DNA of 64,000 nt, from NCBI GenBank assembly GCA_037446115.1, contig JBBIJF010000023.1, positions 7,605 through 71,604 of the forward strand, written 5' to 3'. The stretch is from JANWXD01 sp037446115 (GTDB lineage Bacteria > Acidobacteriota > Terriglobia > Bryobacterales > Bryobacteraceae). The notes under the pieces are model-generated. The model made no database searches. It worked only from the letters and a program-made list of their open reading frames with translations, and was not told the origin of the DNA. This document shows positions 45,949 to 54,239 of the stretch, one piece after another (position 1 is the stretch's first letter; every line of letters starts with the position of its first letter). Both the position numbers and the translations under genes were made by a program.

Positions 45949-46512
45949 GGAACCGGTGCGGCCGCCCGGTGAGCTAGCACCACGGGCGGCGCTGTCAACG
46001 ACCAGCTCGCTGGCGGGATTTTGCACAAACGAACCCACCCGGCCGCCGGCACCGCACCGGTCCGCTGCGGCAAATTTTGCACAAACGAACCCACCGCTCG
46101 CGGGACTCTCGCCGGCCGGAGGAGGTGATCCACCGGGCCAAACCGTTTTTGCACAAACGAACCCAAAGGAGCAACTGACCACTGATCAAGTAATTACAAG
46201 CATCGGTCGGGCGCCCCGCACCGCGAGCGCCTCAACCTCGCTTCCCCGCCCCGCTTCCGGCGGGCCTGCTCCGGTTGACACGCCCGTGCTTGCCAGACTA
46301 CCGTAATGCCATGCTGCGTCGAGGAAAATGGACCCGCAGGGAATGGCTCGAATCACTGGCAGGCCTGAGTGCGTCTTCTCTGGCACTCCAGGCGCAGGTG
46401 GTCTCGAAAGCCGAACCGAACCCTCTCGCCATGCCCGGACCCTACCGGGGCCGCGTGGTGGCCGTCGAACACCCCGGTTCGATCCTTAAAGGCGTCTTTC
46501 AGGCCCAGCCGA
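45949..46512 (+). repeat. 564-bp direct repeat, copy A
   Basis: Identical by eye to 48846-49409 (constant offset 2897). It spans an intergenic region with three 19-bp motifs and the first 202 bases of the DUF362 gene. It ends inside codon 68, where the sequence switches to unrelated DNA (ACTAATACTGCTGG). With copy B it brackets a 2333-bp insert. Confidence 0.93.
46019..46165. repeat. three copies of a 19-bp intergenic motif (copy A)
   Basis: TTTTGCACAAACGAACCCA occurs at 46019-46037, 46075-46093 and 46147-46165, same orientation, separated by 37 and 53 bases. Flanks are GC-rich and unlike each other. The spacing is uneven and no cas genes are near, so it is not a CRISPR. It is probably a dispersed repeat family or protein-binding site. 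Confidence 0.85.
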
Positions 46513-46550
46513 CTAATACTGCTGGGGCACAAACGAAACATTTGTGGTAG
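46311..46550 (+). pseudogene. truncated 5' copy of the DUF362 gene
   Basis: The first 67 codons are identical to the intact gene at 49208, including the Tat signal WTRREWLESLAG. After 46512 the frame enters foreign sequence and stops 12 codons later (TNTAGAQTKHLW). It would encode a signal peptide with almost no mature domain. It is a by-product of the segment duplication. Confidence 0.9.
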
Positions 46551-46831
46551 AGTCATTGTGTGCGAACCGCCCCTTCGGGGCCCAGCCCGCACTCTGCCTT
46601 CGGAAACACCGCCTCCCTCTGGGTCAGCACCATCTCCCGGAACAGCTTCCAGGTCCTGGAACCGAACACCCTGAGCGTGGTTGGGTCACCATGTCCCTGG
46701 ATAGGAAATAACGATTTGGGACTTCACACCTGAGGGGGAGGGGGCTAGACCGCGGTGGTTCGCAACTCCAAAATGGAAATTCCGGTTGACACGCCGGACG
46801 AGCATACTTCCGCCCTGAACCAAAGCGGAAA
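46551..46831. other. spacer in the inserted segment
   Basis: No complete gene. On the minus strand one frame reads TWKLFREMVLTQREAVFPKA, possibly a gene remnant. TTGACA at 46784-46789 repeats the CCGGTTGACACGCC context found upstream of the DUF362 gene and may be a -35 element for the glycosyltransferase gene; the -10 is unclear. Confidence 0.35.
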
Positions 46832-48361
46832 ATGGAAACTCCCGTTCCCATGCACCGCAAAATCGTCCTCAGCCTGTTCCTGATAGCTCTTGCCTCGCGG
46901 CTGTACCCACTGTTGACATCTACCTATGTCTGGGACGAAGAAAGGGAATGGATTGTTGTTGCAGAGAGGATATCTTTTCATCCGGGAAATTTGTATTTGC
47001 CGATCCACGAGGGACATCATCCCTCTCTTCCGGCCTACTTTATTAAGGCAGGTAGCACGTTGTTCGGCAAGAATGTTCTTGGTTACCGGTTTTTCAGCTT
47101 GGCAGCCGGCATGTTGACACTGCTCGTCCTTTGGCGTCTGGCGGCGCGATGGGCCGGTCCGGCGGCCGCAATGTGGACCTTAGCGTTGCTTGTGCTCAAT
47201 GAGTACCACATCGGCGTCTCGATCTTAGCTGTCGAAAAAAGCCTCCAGCATTTGTTCGCTGCCCTTTCTCTTTATGGGTTCTATCGGTATCTGGCCGGTG
47301 AAAATGTAAAGTGTCTCTACTTATCGGCAGTGACCGCGGGGCTGGCCTGCCTGTGTAACGAGTGCTCCGTGTTGCTGCTGGCGGCGTACGGCTTGGCTCT
47401 GTTCTGGTCGCGCGGCTGGAGTTGGTTGCGGCGAAGGGACAGCTACCTCGCGCTGGGGATTTTCGTTCTCACGATCTCGCCGGACGTCTATGCGAACCTG
47501 CGATGGTCCGGAAGCGATCTGGGCGCGAATTATGTGGACCATCTTTCCCGAATCGGGGGCGTGGGCTTCAACCGCCACCATATGCTTTTCTTCGGCAGAG
47601 ATGCGGTCGCGTTTGTTTATGATGTGCTTGGGAGGAAGCTTCACGACCAGGCGCCGGAGTATCCAGCGATGAACTGTTTGTTCGGCGCGCTGCTGCTCGC
47701 TGCTGTCGGCGCCTCGCTGTGGGGGTTCCGCCGGCTCGACGTGGCCGGAAAGCTTTTCTTGTCGCTGTTTGGGGTGGTGCTGGTTTTCTTCTCTTCGGTG
47801 CGCCCGGCCGCGACCCGACGGGGCCTGGACCCGGTGGTATGGCTCTGGGTTGATTTGACGCTGCCGGCCGCGGTGCTGCTGAGCGCTCCGGTGCTATCCC
47901 GCCAAGGCGGGTGGCGTCGGACCGCGGTGCTGGCGGCAGCGGGGTTGGTGGTCCTGTATGCTGGATTCTCGGTTTGGGGCCGCGGGCTCGGTTTTCCGTC
48001 GGCCTCCGCGGCCGCCGTTCCTGAGGTGCTGTGGCCTGCGGACGGCCGCAGTGAAGAAGTACGGGTTTTCTTTAACGTCTGCGCGGTGTGCAAGCCTGCC
48101 TCCGACGTGAAACTAATGGACGTACTGGTCAACGAGGGCCCTGGGCGGGCGGACATCGAAGGCGCGGATCTAGGGACGGACGACCGGAGTTTTCGCCTAC
48201 GGGCGGCATTTGCCGGCGGCAAACCTCGGGTCTACACGGCCGTCTACCGCGTCCCCGATTACTTTGGCATTGAGCGTACCGTCCAAGCCCAAATCTTTGC
48301 TCCGACGCGCTTCGACCGGCCGAGGCCACCCCGATTTTGGACACCAACGCCGGATCGGTGA
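46832..48361 (+). CDS. GT39-like membrane glycosyltransferase (PMT/ArnT type)
   Basis: 509 aa with about 9-11 membrane helices in the first 390 residues and a soluble C-terminal tail. The short N-terminal loop YVWDEEREWIVVAERI carries the acidic pair expected of GT-C enzymes, followed by HEGHHPSLPAYFIKAGSTLF (compare HPPL in ArnT) and GYRFFSLAAGMLTLLVLWRL. It would transfer a sugar from a lipid carrier outside the membrane. By eye, codons at its start are more AT-rich than neighbours, and it lies inside the segment between the 564-bp repeats, suggesting acquisition. Start ATG 46832 or 46850. Confidence 0.75.
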   Translation: METPVPMHRKIVLSLFLIALASRLYPLLTSTYVWDEEREWIVVAERISFHPGNLYLPIHEGHHPSLPAYFIKAGSTLFGKNVLGYRFFSLAAGMLTLLVLWRLAARWAGPAAAMWTLALLVLNEYHIGVSILAVEKSLQHLFAALSLYGFYRYLAGENVKCLYLSAVTAGLACLCNECSVLLLAAYGLALFWSRGWSWLRRRDSYLALGIFVLTISPDVYANLRWSGSDLGANYVDHLSRIGGVGFNRHHMLFFGRDAVAFVYDVLGRKLHDQAPEYPAMNCLFGALLLAAVGASLWGFRRLDVAGKLFLSLFGVVLVFFSSVRPAATRRGLDPVVWLWVDLTLPAAVLLSAPVLSRQGGWRRTAVLAAAGLVVLYAGFSVWGRGLGFPSASAAAVPEVLWPADGRSEEVRVFFNVCAVCKPASDVKLMDVLVNEGPGRADIEGADLGTDDRSFRLRAAFAGGKPRVYTAVYRVPDYFGIERTVQAQIFAPTRFDRPRPPRFWTPTPDR

Positions 48362-48668
48362 CAGTCGCTCGCGAAGCAGCGGGCTATACTGATGAATCCC
48401 GATCAAGTTGCCCATCCTGCGCCCGTCCACAACGACTGCATGGTCGTTAAGTGGAGCTTGGCGACGGTGGCCGCCCCTCCACTGGAAAGTCATTGTGGCT
48501 GACAATTGCTCCATGAAGGCACCCGGGACCTCCTCGCTGAGACGGCGGAAGGTGGCCCCAGCCTATCCCTACGCCAAGCGCAAAGCTTGCTTGCGCATGG
48601 GTTGCCGCTCGGCTTCGAAGAGGCCACCCACAGCAGGTGTATCGTTAGACTGACCGTGGCCACGCTCA
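48362..48668. other. spacer with no recognisable gene
   Basis: Short conflicting frames only. Nothing like a tRNA, promoter or inverted-repeat end was recognised between the glycosyltransferase gene and the PAP2-like fragment. Confidence 0.5.
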
Positions 48669-48840
48669 TCAGAAAACCTGCCGCCCCACGGCGTAGTAGT
48701 AGCGTCCGTACACGGTGGCCATTGCACTGCTCGTGGCGAGCAGCAGCCGTATCCCGCCCACGTGCTTGCGTTCTCGGAGTGCCAGCGGCATGGCGAATGC
48801 GGCCGAGTAAGCCTCTGGGCGGATCCGAGACGCCCTCCCT
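48669..48840 (-). pseudogene. fragment of a PAP2-like phosphatase gene
   Basis: The minus frame ends SAAFAMPLALRERKHVGGIR then LLLATSSAMATVYGRYYYAV, close to the PAP2 pattern (SxHVAFA..LAL and STVYGRYHYAVD). It is cut by the left edge of repeat copy B and stops at VGRQVF, before the rest of the domain. Lipid phosphatases often accompany GT39-like enzymes, so it was probably part of the inserted DNA. Confidence 0.4.
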
Positions 48841-48845
48841 AGGTG

Positions 48846-49409
48846 GGAACCGGTGCGGCCGCCCGGTGAGCTAGCACCACGGGCGGCGCTGTCAACGACC
48901 AGCTCGCTGGCGGGATTTTGCACAAACGAACCCACCCGGCCGCCGGCACCGCACCGGTCCGCTGCGGCAAATTTTGCACAAACGAACCCACCGCTCGCGG
49001 GACTCTCGCCGGCCGGAGGAGGTGATCCACCGGGCCAAACCGTTTTTGCACAAACGAACCCAAAGGAGCAACTGACCACTGATCAAGTAATTACAAGCAT
49101 CGGTCGGGCGCCCCGCACCGCGAGCGCCTCAACCTCGCTTCCCCGCCCCGCTTCCGGCGGGCCTGCTCCGGTTGACACGCCCGTGCTTGCCAGACTACCG
49201 TAATGCCATGCTGCGTCGAGGAAAATGGACCCGCAGGGAATGGCTCGAATCACTGGCAGGCCTGAGTGCGTCTTCTCTGGCACTCCAGGCGCAGGTGGTC
49301 TCGAAAGCCGAACCGAACCCTCTCGCCATGCCCGGACCCTACCGGGGCCGCGTGGTGGCCGTCGAACACCCCGGTTCGATCCTTAAAGGCGTCTTTCAGG
49401 CCCAGCCGA
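48846..49409 (+). repeat. 564-bp direct repeat, copy B
   Basis: Identical to 45949-46512. At its right end the DUF362 reading frame continues normally, so this copy is joined to the original gene. It also contains the three 19-bp motifs at 48916-48934, 48972-48990 and 49044-49062. Confidence 0.93.
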
Positions 49410-50335
49410 TTAACCAGATGATGCAAAAGGGCATGATGGAGCTGACCGGGGCTCCGGATGCTCCCTCCGCCTGGCGGCGTTTCTTCGAGCCCGGCGACGT
49501 CGTGGGCATCAAGCTGAACCCGGTCGGCATGCCCCACGTCATCTCCTGCGCCGAAGTGGTGCGGGAAATCATACGGGGACTGGAATCGGCCGGCGTCCGC
49601 CGCCGCGACATCGTGGTCTACGATCGTTACCGCGACCAGTTCTTCCAGGCCGGCTTCGACAAGTGGCTTCCCGAAGGGGTGCGCACCTCCTACGCCGCCC
49701 CGCAGTACGACGAGGTCCAGCAGGCCATCGAAGGCTACGACCCGGACCATTACATGGACATGGCTCTGACTCTGCCCGGGCAGGACATCGGCAACGCCAC
49801 GGCCCGGCGTTCCTACGCCGCCCGCTTCATCACACAAGAGGTCAACAAGCTCGTCAACCTGGCCTTGCTCAAAGATCACCAGTCGGCGGGCGTGACCCTG
49901 GCGCTCAAGAACCTCTCTCACGGCCTGGTCAATAACGTCTTCCGCAGCCATTCCACCGGCACGCTCAATGCCTGCGGCGCGTTCATCCCCGCTGCCGTTT
50001 CCATCCCTGTCATCCGTAACAAGACCGTGCTCCACATCCTGGACGGCATCAAGGGCGTCTTTCACGGCGGGCCCTTCGCCCGGCCTCAGTTTGTGTGGGA
50101 ACACAAGACCATGTACTTTGCCACCGATCCGGTCGCGCTCGACCGCGTCTGCTGGAAGGTGATTGACGCCAGGCGCGTTGCCGCGGGCCTGAAGCCCGTC
50201 GCCGAAGCCCTGCCGGATCAGTTCAGCACCTTCCTGCGCCGCCAGCCGGAGCACGTCGAAATCGCCGGCGCCATCGGTCTCGGCGAATGGGACGAAAAAA
50301 AGATTGACCTGCGCCGGTTCCGTCTGGCCGCGTGA
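49208..50335 (+). CDS. Tat-exported DUF362 protein
   Basis: 375 aa from ATG 49208. The twin-arginine signal is WTRREWLESLAGLSASSLAL. The body matches DUF362: VVAVEHPGSILKG, FFEPGDVVGIKLNPVG, VREIIRGLESAGVRRRDIVV, NKLVNLALLKDHQSAGVTLA, LKNLSHGLVN, and DPVALDRVCWKVID. TTGACA at 49171 with TACCGT 18 bases on could be its promoter, which would make a nearly leaderless message; the same element is duplicated upstream of the truncated copy. Function of the family is unknown; some members carry iron-sulfur clusters, but no CxxC cluster is seen here. Confidence 0.87.
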   Translation: MLRRGKWTRREWLESLAGLSASSLALQAQVVSKAEPNPLAMPGPYRGRVVAVEHPGSILKGVFQAQPINQMMQKGMMELTGAPDAPSAWRRFFEPGDVVGIKLNPVGMPHVISCAEVVREIIRGLESAGVRRRDIVVYDRYRDQFFQAGFDKWLPEGVRTSYAAPQYDEVQQAIEGYDPDHYMDMALTLPGQDIGNATARRSYAARFITQEVNKLVNLALLKDHQSAGVTLALKNLSHGLVNNVFRSHSTGTLNACGAFIPAAVSIPVIRNKTVLHILDGIKGVFHGGPFARPQFVWEHKTMYFATDPVALDRVCWKVIDARRVAAGLKPVAEALPDQFSTFLRRQPEHVEIAGAIGLGEWDEKKIDLRRFRLAA

Positions 50336-51306
50336 CCTACTACGAGGAACTGGGACTGACGCCGCAGGCCTCTGCCGAGGAGATCCGCGAGGCCTACCGC
50401 ACGCTCGCCCGGCTGTTACACCCCGATCAGTATCAGGACGAGAAGCTCAAGCGGGCCGCCGAGGGCCAGATGAAGCGCCTCAATCTGATCTACGCCGAAC
50501 TCTCCGATCCCGAGAGGCGCAGGCGCTACGACCAGAGCCTCTCAAACCTGGCGGCCTGCGGCTGGCGAGGCCGCATCGCCCCGCGCGCCGCGCATCTGGC
50601 GGTGGCGGCCGCGCTGGGCGCGGGCGTCGTTGCCGGCTGGCTGGCGCGGGCGCTCTCTGGCGGGAGCCCGCCCGTAACGCCCGCCGCGCGTCCTGGCGTG
50701 ACCGCCCCGGCTCCTGCGCCCGCCCCGCTTCAGGTCAAGACCGCCCCCGGGCTCGCCGCCCGCCGCCGCGGAGCCGCGCCGCCTTCCTCCGCAAGTAGCG
50801 GAGCCGAAGACGCCGCCCGAGTGCCCATGCCCCAGTCCCTCGATCCCGACTTGCCTGCCTTGGCTTCCCTGGCCCCGCCGCCTGTGGAGTCCGCCGGAAT
50901 TGCGGCTGCTGCCATCGAACCGCCAGGGGAGCGCCCGCGCTTCTCCGGGCGCTGGCTCTACGCGCATCCCCAGACCCGGGCCGGCTCCTCTTGGCTCTAC
51001 CCGCCTGAGTACATCGAGCTGGTCATCGTGGAACGATACGGGCGATTGCAGGGTTCCTATCGCGCCCGCTACCGCGTCCTGGATCGCGCCGTCTCACCCT
51101 ACGTCGCCTTCCAGTTCGAGGGTGAAGCGCCGGCCTCGGAGGCGGCCCAGTTTCCCTGGACCGGACCGCCAGGAGCGCACGGCACCGTACGCCTCTATCT
51201 GCGTTCGCAAAACACCCTGGAGGTCGCTTGGTCCGTCCTAGAACCGGGCGGGCAACCGGCGCTCGTTTCCGGCACGGCGCTGCTCACCCGCCTCCGCGAA
51301 CCCTGA
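50332..51306 (+). CDS. J-domain membrane protein
   Basis: 324 aa. The start GTG overlaps the DUF362 stop (GTGA). Residues 1-65 are a J domain: YYEELGLTPQASAEEIREAY, the HPD tripeptide in RLLHPDQYQD, and LSDPERRRRYDQ. A membrane helix is near 83-105 (AAHLAVAAALGAGVVAGWLA), then a Pro/Ala-rich linker and a beta-rich C-terminal domain (SGRWLYAHPQT, EYIELVIVERYGRLQGSYRA). It probably recruits DnaK to a membrane or envelope site; the C-terminal domain is unrecognised. Confidence 0.8.
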   Translation: MTYYEELGLTPQASAEEIREAYRTLARLLHPDQYQDEKLKRAAEGQMKRLNLIYAELSDPERRRRYDQSLSNLAACGWRGRIAPRAAHLAVAAALGAGVVAGWLARALSGGSPPVTPAARPGVTAPAPAPAPLQVKTAPGLAARRRGAAPPSSASSGAEDAARVPMPQSLDPDLPALASLAPPPVESAGIAAAAIEPPGERPRFSGRWLYAHPQTRAGSSWLYPPEYIELVIVERYGRLQGSYRARYRVLDRAVSPYVAFQFEGEAPASEAAQFPWTGPPGAHGTVRLYLRSQNTLEVAWSVLEPGGQPALVSGTALLTRLREP

Positions 51307-51366
51307 ATCCGTCGCCGCGCTGCGACATAATGGAAGGAAAACCTTTCCCGGAAGGAGACCGCAACA

Positions 51367-53235
51367 TTGGCAGTTCAGACACGAGATCGCAATCTGGTGG
51401 CGACTCTTCAGGATCTGGCCGTACGCCTGCGCATTCATTCCATACGCTCCACCACCGCAGCGGGCAGCGGCCACCCCACAAGCTGCGCCTCGGCGGCGGA
51501 GATCGTTTCGGCGCTGTTTTTCTCCGTCATGCGCTATGATCCCAAGAACCCGCGAAACCCCAACAACGACGTCTTCATCCTTTCAAAAGGACATGCTGCG
51601 CCGGTGCTGTACGCAGCCTGGGCGGAAGCCGGCTTCCTGAGCCCCGACGAGCTGCTGACGCTGCGCCGGATTGACTCGGATCTCGAAGGCCATCCCACTC
51701 CGCGGCTGCCCTTTGTGGACGTGGCGACCGGCTCGCTCGGCCAGGGACTTTCCGCCGGCGTCGGCATGGCCATTGGCGCCAAGTATCTGGACCACTCCGG
51801 GCAGCGGATCTACGTGCTGCTCGGGGACGGCGAAGCCGCCGAGGGCGCCGTTTGGGAAGCGGCCGAAGTGGCGGCTTACTACAAACTGGACAACCTCTGC
51901 GCCACCGTGGACGTCAACCGCCTCGGCCAGAGCCAGCCCACCATGATGCAGCACGATTTGGACGCCTACCGCGCCCGCTGGTCGGCCTTCGGCTGGCACG
52001 CTCTGGTGGTGGACGGGCACGATCTGGACGCGCTGCTCGATGCCTACGAGGAGGCTGCCGCCACCACGGGCCGCCCCACGGTGATTCTGGCGCGCACGCT
52101 CAAGGGCAAGGGCATCCCGGCTGCGGAAAACAAAGACGGCTATCATGGCAAAGCCCTTCCGGCAAAGGACGCCGAAGAGACGATTCGCGAGCTCGAAGGT
52201 CGGCTCAACGGACGCGCACCCGCATGGACGCCGCGCCTTCCGGAAAACGCCCCCGCGCCAGTGATCACGCCGGGCCGGCTGCCTTCGCCGCCCTACAGCG
52301 CCGGCAAGGATCAGGTGGCCACGCGCGAAGCCTTCGGCAAGGCTCTGGCGGCTCTGGGGCGCACGGATCCCCGGGTCGTGGTTCTCGACGGCGACGTCAA
52401 GAATTCTACCTTCACCGAAGAGTTCGAAAAGGCCTTTCCCGGCCGCTTCTATCAGATGTTCATCGCCGAGCAGAACATGATCGGCGCCGCCATGGGGCTG
52501 GCCGCGCGCGGCAAGATCCCGTTTGCCGCCAGCTTCGCCTGCTTTCTGTCCCGCGCCGCCGATTTCATCCGCATGGCCGCCATCAGCAACTCCAACTTCA
52601 AGCTCTGCGGCAGCCACGTGGGCGTCTCGATCGGCGAGGACGGGCCCTCGCAGATGGGACTCGAAGACCTGGCCATGTTCTGCGCCGAGCCGAACTTCAC
52701 CGTCCTCTATCCGAGCGACGGCGTAAGCACGTGGCGCGCCGTGGAGCTGGCGGCGCACATCCAGGGGCCCGTCTACATCCGCACCACCCGGCCCAAGACT
52801 CCGGTAATTTACAGCCCGGAGGAGACGTTCGAAATCGGAAAATGCAAAGTCGTCCGCAGCAGCCCCGAGGATCGCATCACCATCGTCGCCGCCGGCGTGA
52901 CCCTCTTCGAGGCGCTCAAGGCGCATGAGGAACTGCAAAAACAAGGCATTCCGGTCCGTGTGATTGATCTGTTCAGTGTGCAGCCGGTGGACCGCGAGAC
53001 GCTGATCGGCGCCGCACGCCAGACCGGAGGCCGGCTCATAACGGTCGAAGACCACTACCTCCACGGCGGACTGGGTGATGCCGTGCTGTCGGCCCTGGCG
53101 CAAGAGCGCGTCGCGGTCTGGAAGATGGCCGTGCGCGAGATTCCGCGCAGCGGCGCTCCGGAAGAACTCCTGGACCGCTACGGCATCTCCGCGCGCCACA
53201 TCGTCGCCCAGGTGCACGCCGCCCTGGCGTCCTGA
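51367..53235 (+). CDS. tkt: transketolase
   Basis: 622 aa, single chain. Thiamine-diphosphate enzyme of the pentose phosphate pathway. HSIRSTTAAGSGHPTSCASA, GSLGQGLSAGVGMAIGAKYL, LGDGEAAEGAVWEAAEVAAY with the metal-site Asn in TVDVNRLGQS, and SIGEDGPSQMGLEDLAMF are all family motifs. The length is shorter than E. coli TktA (663) and fits the bacterial/animal short type. The start is TTG at 51367 with GGAAGGAG eight bases before it; no ATG fits better. Confidence 0.93.
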   Translation: MAVQTRDRNLVATLQDLAVRLRIHSIRSTTAAGSGHPTSCASAAEIVSALFFSVMRYDPKNPRNPNNDVFILSKGHAAPVLYAAWAEAGFLSPDELLTLRRIDSDLEGHPTPRLPFVDVATGSLGQGLSAGVGMAIGAKYLDHSGQRIYVLLGDGEAAEGAVWEAAEVAAYYKLDNLCATVDVNRLGQSQPTMMQHDLDAYRARWSAFGWHALVVDGHDLDALLDAYEEAAATTGRPTVILARTLKGKGIPAAENKDGYHGKALPAKDAEETIRELEGRLNGRAPAWTPRLPENAPAPVITPGRLPSPPYSAGKDQVATREAFGKALAALGRTDPRVVVLDGDVKNSTFTEEFEKAFPGRFYQMFIAEQNMIGAAMGLAARGKIPFAASFACFLSRAADFIRMAAISNSNFKLCGSHVGVSIGEDGPSQMGLEDLAMFCAEPNFTVLYPSDGVSTWRAVELAAHIQGPVYIRTTRPKTPVIYSPEETFEIGKCKVVRSSPEDRITIVAAGVTLFEALKAHEELQKQGIPVRVIDLFSVQPVDRETLIGAARQTGGRLITVEDHYLHGGLGDAVLSALAQERVAVWKMAVREIPRSGAPEELLDRYGISARHIVAQVHAALAS

Positions 53236-53315
53236 ACCCGGACGGCGATTTCTCCGGCGCAGGGGAAACAACCCGGGTCGGCCGCGATCGCAGGATCCGC
53301 CGGAAGGCTCGCCGT

Positions 53316-54230
53316 TCAACGCTTGTAGTGCCGAGCCAGTTCCGAGGCGTACTCCCGGCCCAGTTCCGGAGCCTGCCGCGAAAGCCACTCGCTGAGCCGC
53401 GTTCCGGCCGTCGGAGCGCCGCCGGATCGGAGCAGGCCCGCCATCAAGGCTCGAATCTCTTCATGCGTCAGCACCACGTCGCCGACCAGCGCCCCGAGAA
53501 GCTTGAGGATCCCCCAGGCGGCCAGGGGCGGTGCGTGCAGCAGCCGGGCGGGCCGTCCGATGCGGGCCGCGATCAGCCGCACCAGATCTTCGAAGGCGAA
53601 CGTCTCCGGGCCCACGGCATCCATCACCACATTCTCCGGCGCCTCTGCAGAGCGCACCGCGAGGGCGGCGAGGTCTTCCACAAAGACGGGCTGCACCGGG
53701 TAGCGGCCGTCGCCCGGGATGACGAACAGCGGAAACCGCCGCAGAAACCACGCAATGTTGTTGATCAGGATCCCTTCGAGACCGAAGATGACCGCGGGCC
53801 GCAGAATGGCGTAGGAAAGGCCGGAGGACCGGAGGCTCCGCTCCACGGCCGCTTTGCCGCGAAAGTAAGCGAACGGGGACTCTTCCGACGGATTGGTGAT
53901 GCTGATGTGCACAATCCGCCGCACTCCCGCTTCGCGGCAGGCCTCGAGCAAAATCCGGGTGTTGCGCACCGCGGATTCGTACGTCACCTCGCCGCGCGGA
54001 AACCGCACCCAGTATGTGTTGTAGACAACGGAGACGCCGCGCAGCACGCCCGCCAGGTGTGTCTTGTCGAACGCGAGCGGCGCAACTTGAATGCGACCGC
54101 CAAAGGGATCCGGGCCGCGGCGCCCGGTCAGCGCCAGCACCGCCCGGCCGGATTCGAGCAACCGCCGGGCGATGTATTTGCCTGTGAACCCGAACGCTCC
54201 GGTGACGGCGTCTCGTTCCCTCCCATTCAT
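53316..54230 (-). CDS. atypical SDR / NAD(P)-binding epimerase-like protein
   Basis: 304 aa. The N-terminal nucleotide motif is GAFGFTGKYIARRLLESG (GxxGxxG), as in atypical SDRs related to NDUFA9. VYNTYWVRFP and ESAVRNTRILLEACREAGVR are followed by HISITNPSEESPFAYFRGKA with the YxxxK-like pair, then LRPAVIFG. It follows dapD by 9 bases and is probably cotranscribed with the lysine genes, but has no obvious role in that pathway. Confidence 0.82.
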   Translation of the reverse strand: MNGRERDAVTGAFGFTGKYIARRLLESGRAVLALTGRRGPDPFGGRIQVAPLAFDKTHLAGVLRGVSVVYNTYWVRFPRGEVTYESAVRNTRILLEACREAGVRRIVHISITNPSEESPFAYFRGKAAVERSLRSSGLSYAILRPAVIFGLEGILINNIAWFLRRFPLFVIPGDGRYPVQPVFVEDLAALAVRSAEAPENVVMDAVGPETFAFEDLVRLIAARIGRPARLLHAPPLAAWGILKLLGALVGDVVLTHEEIRALMAGLLRSGGAPTAGTRLSEWLSRQAPELGREYASELARHYKR

Positions 54231-54239
54231 CCCCGCAGC

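Noticed and set aside
46019..46165. CRISPR array made of the 19-bp motif
   Set aside because: Only three units, spacers of unequal length (37 and 53), no cas genes, and the whole block is duplicated with its spacers.
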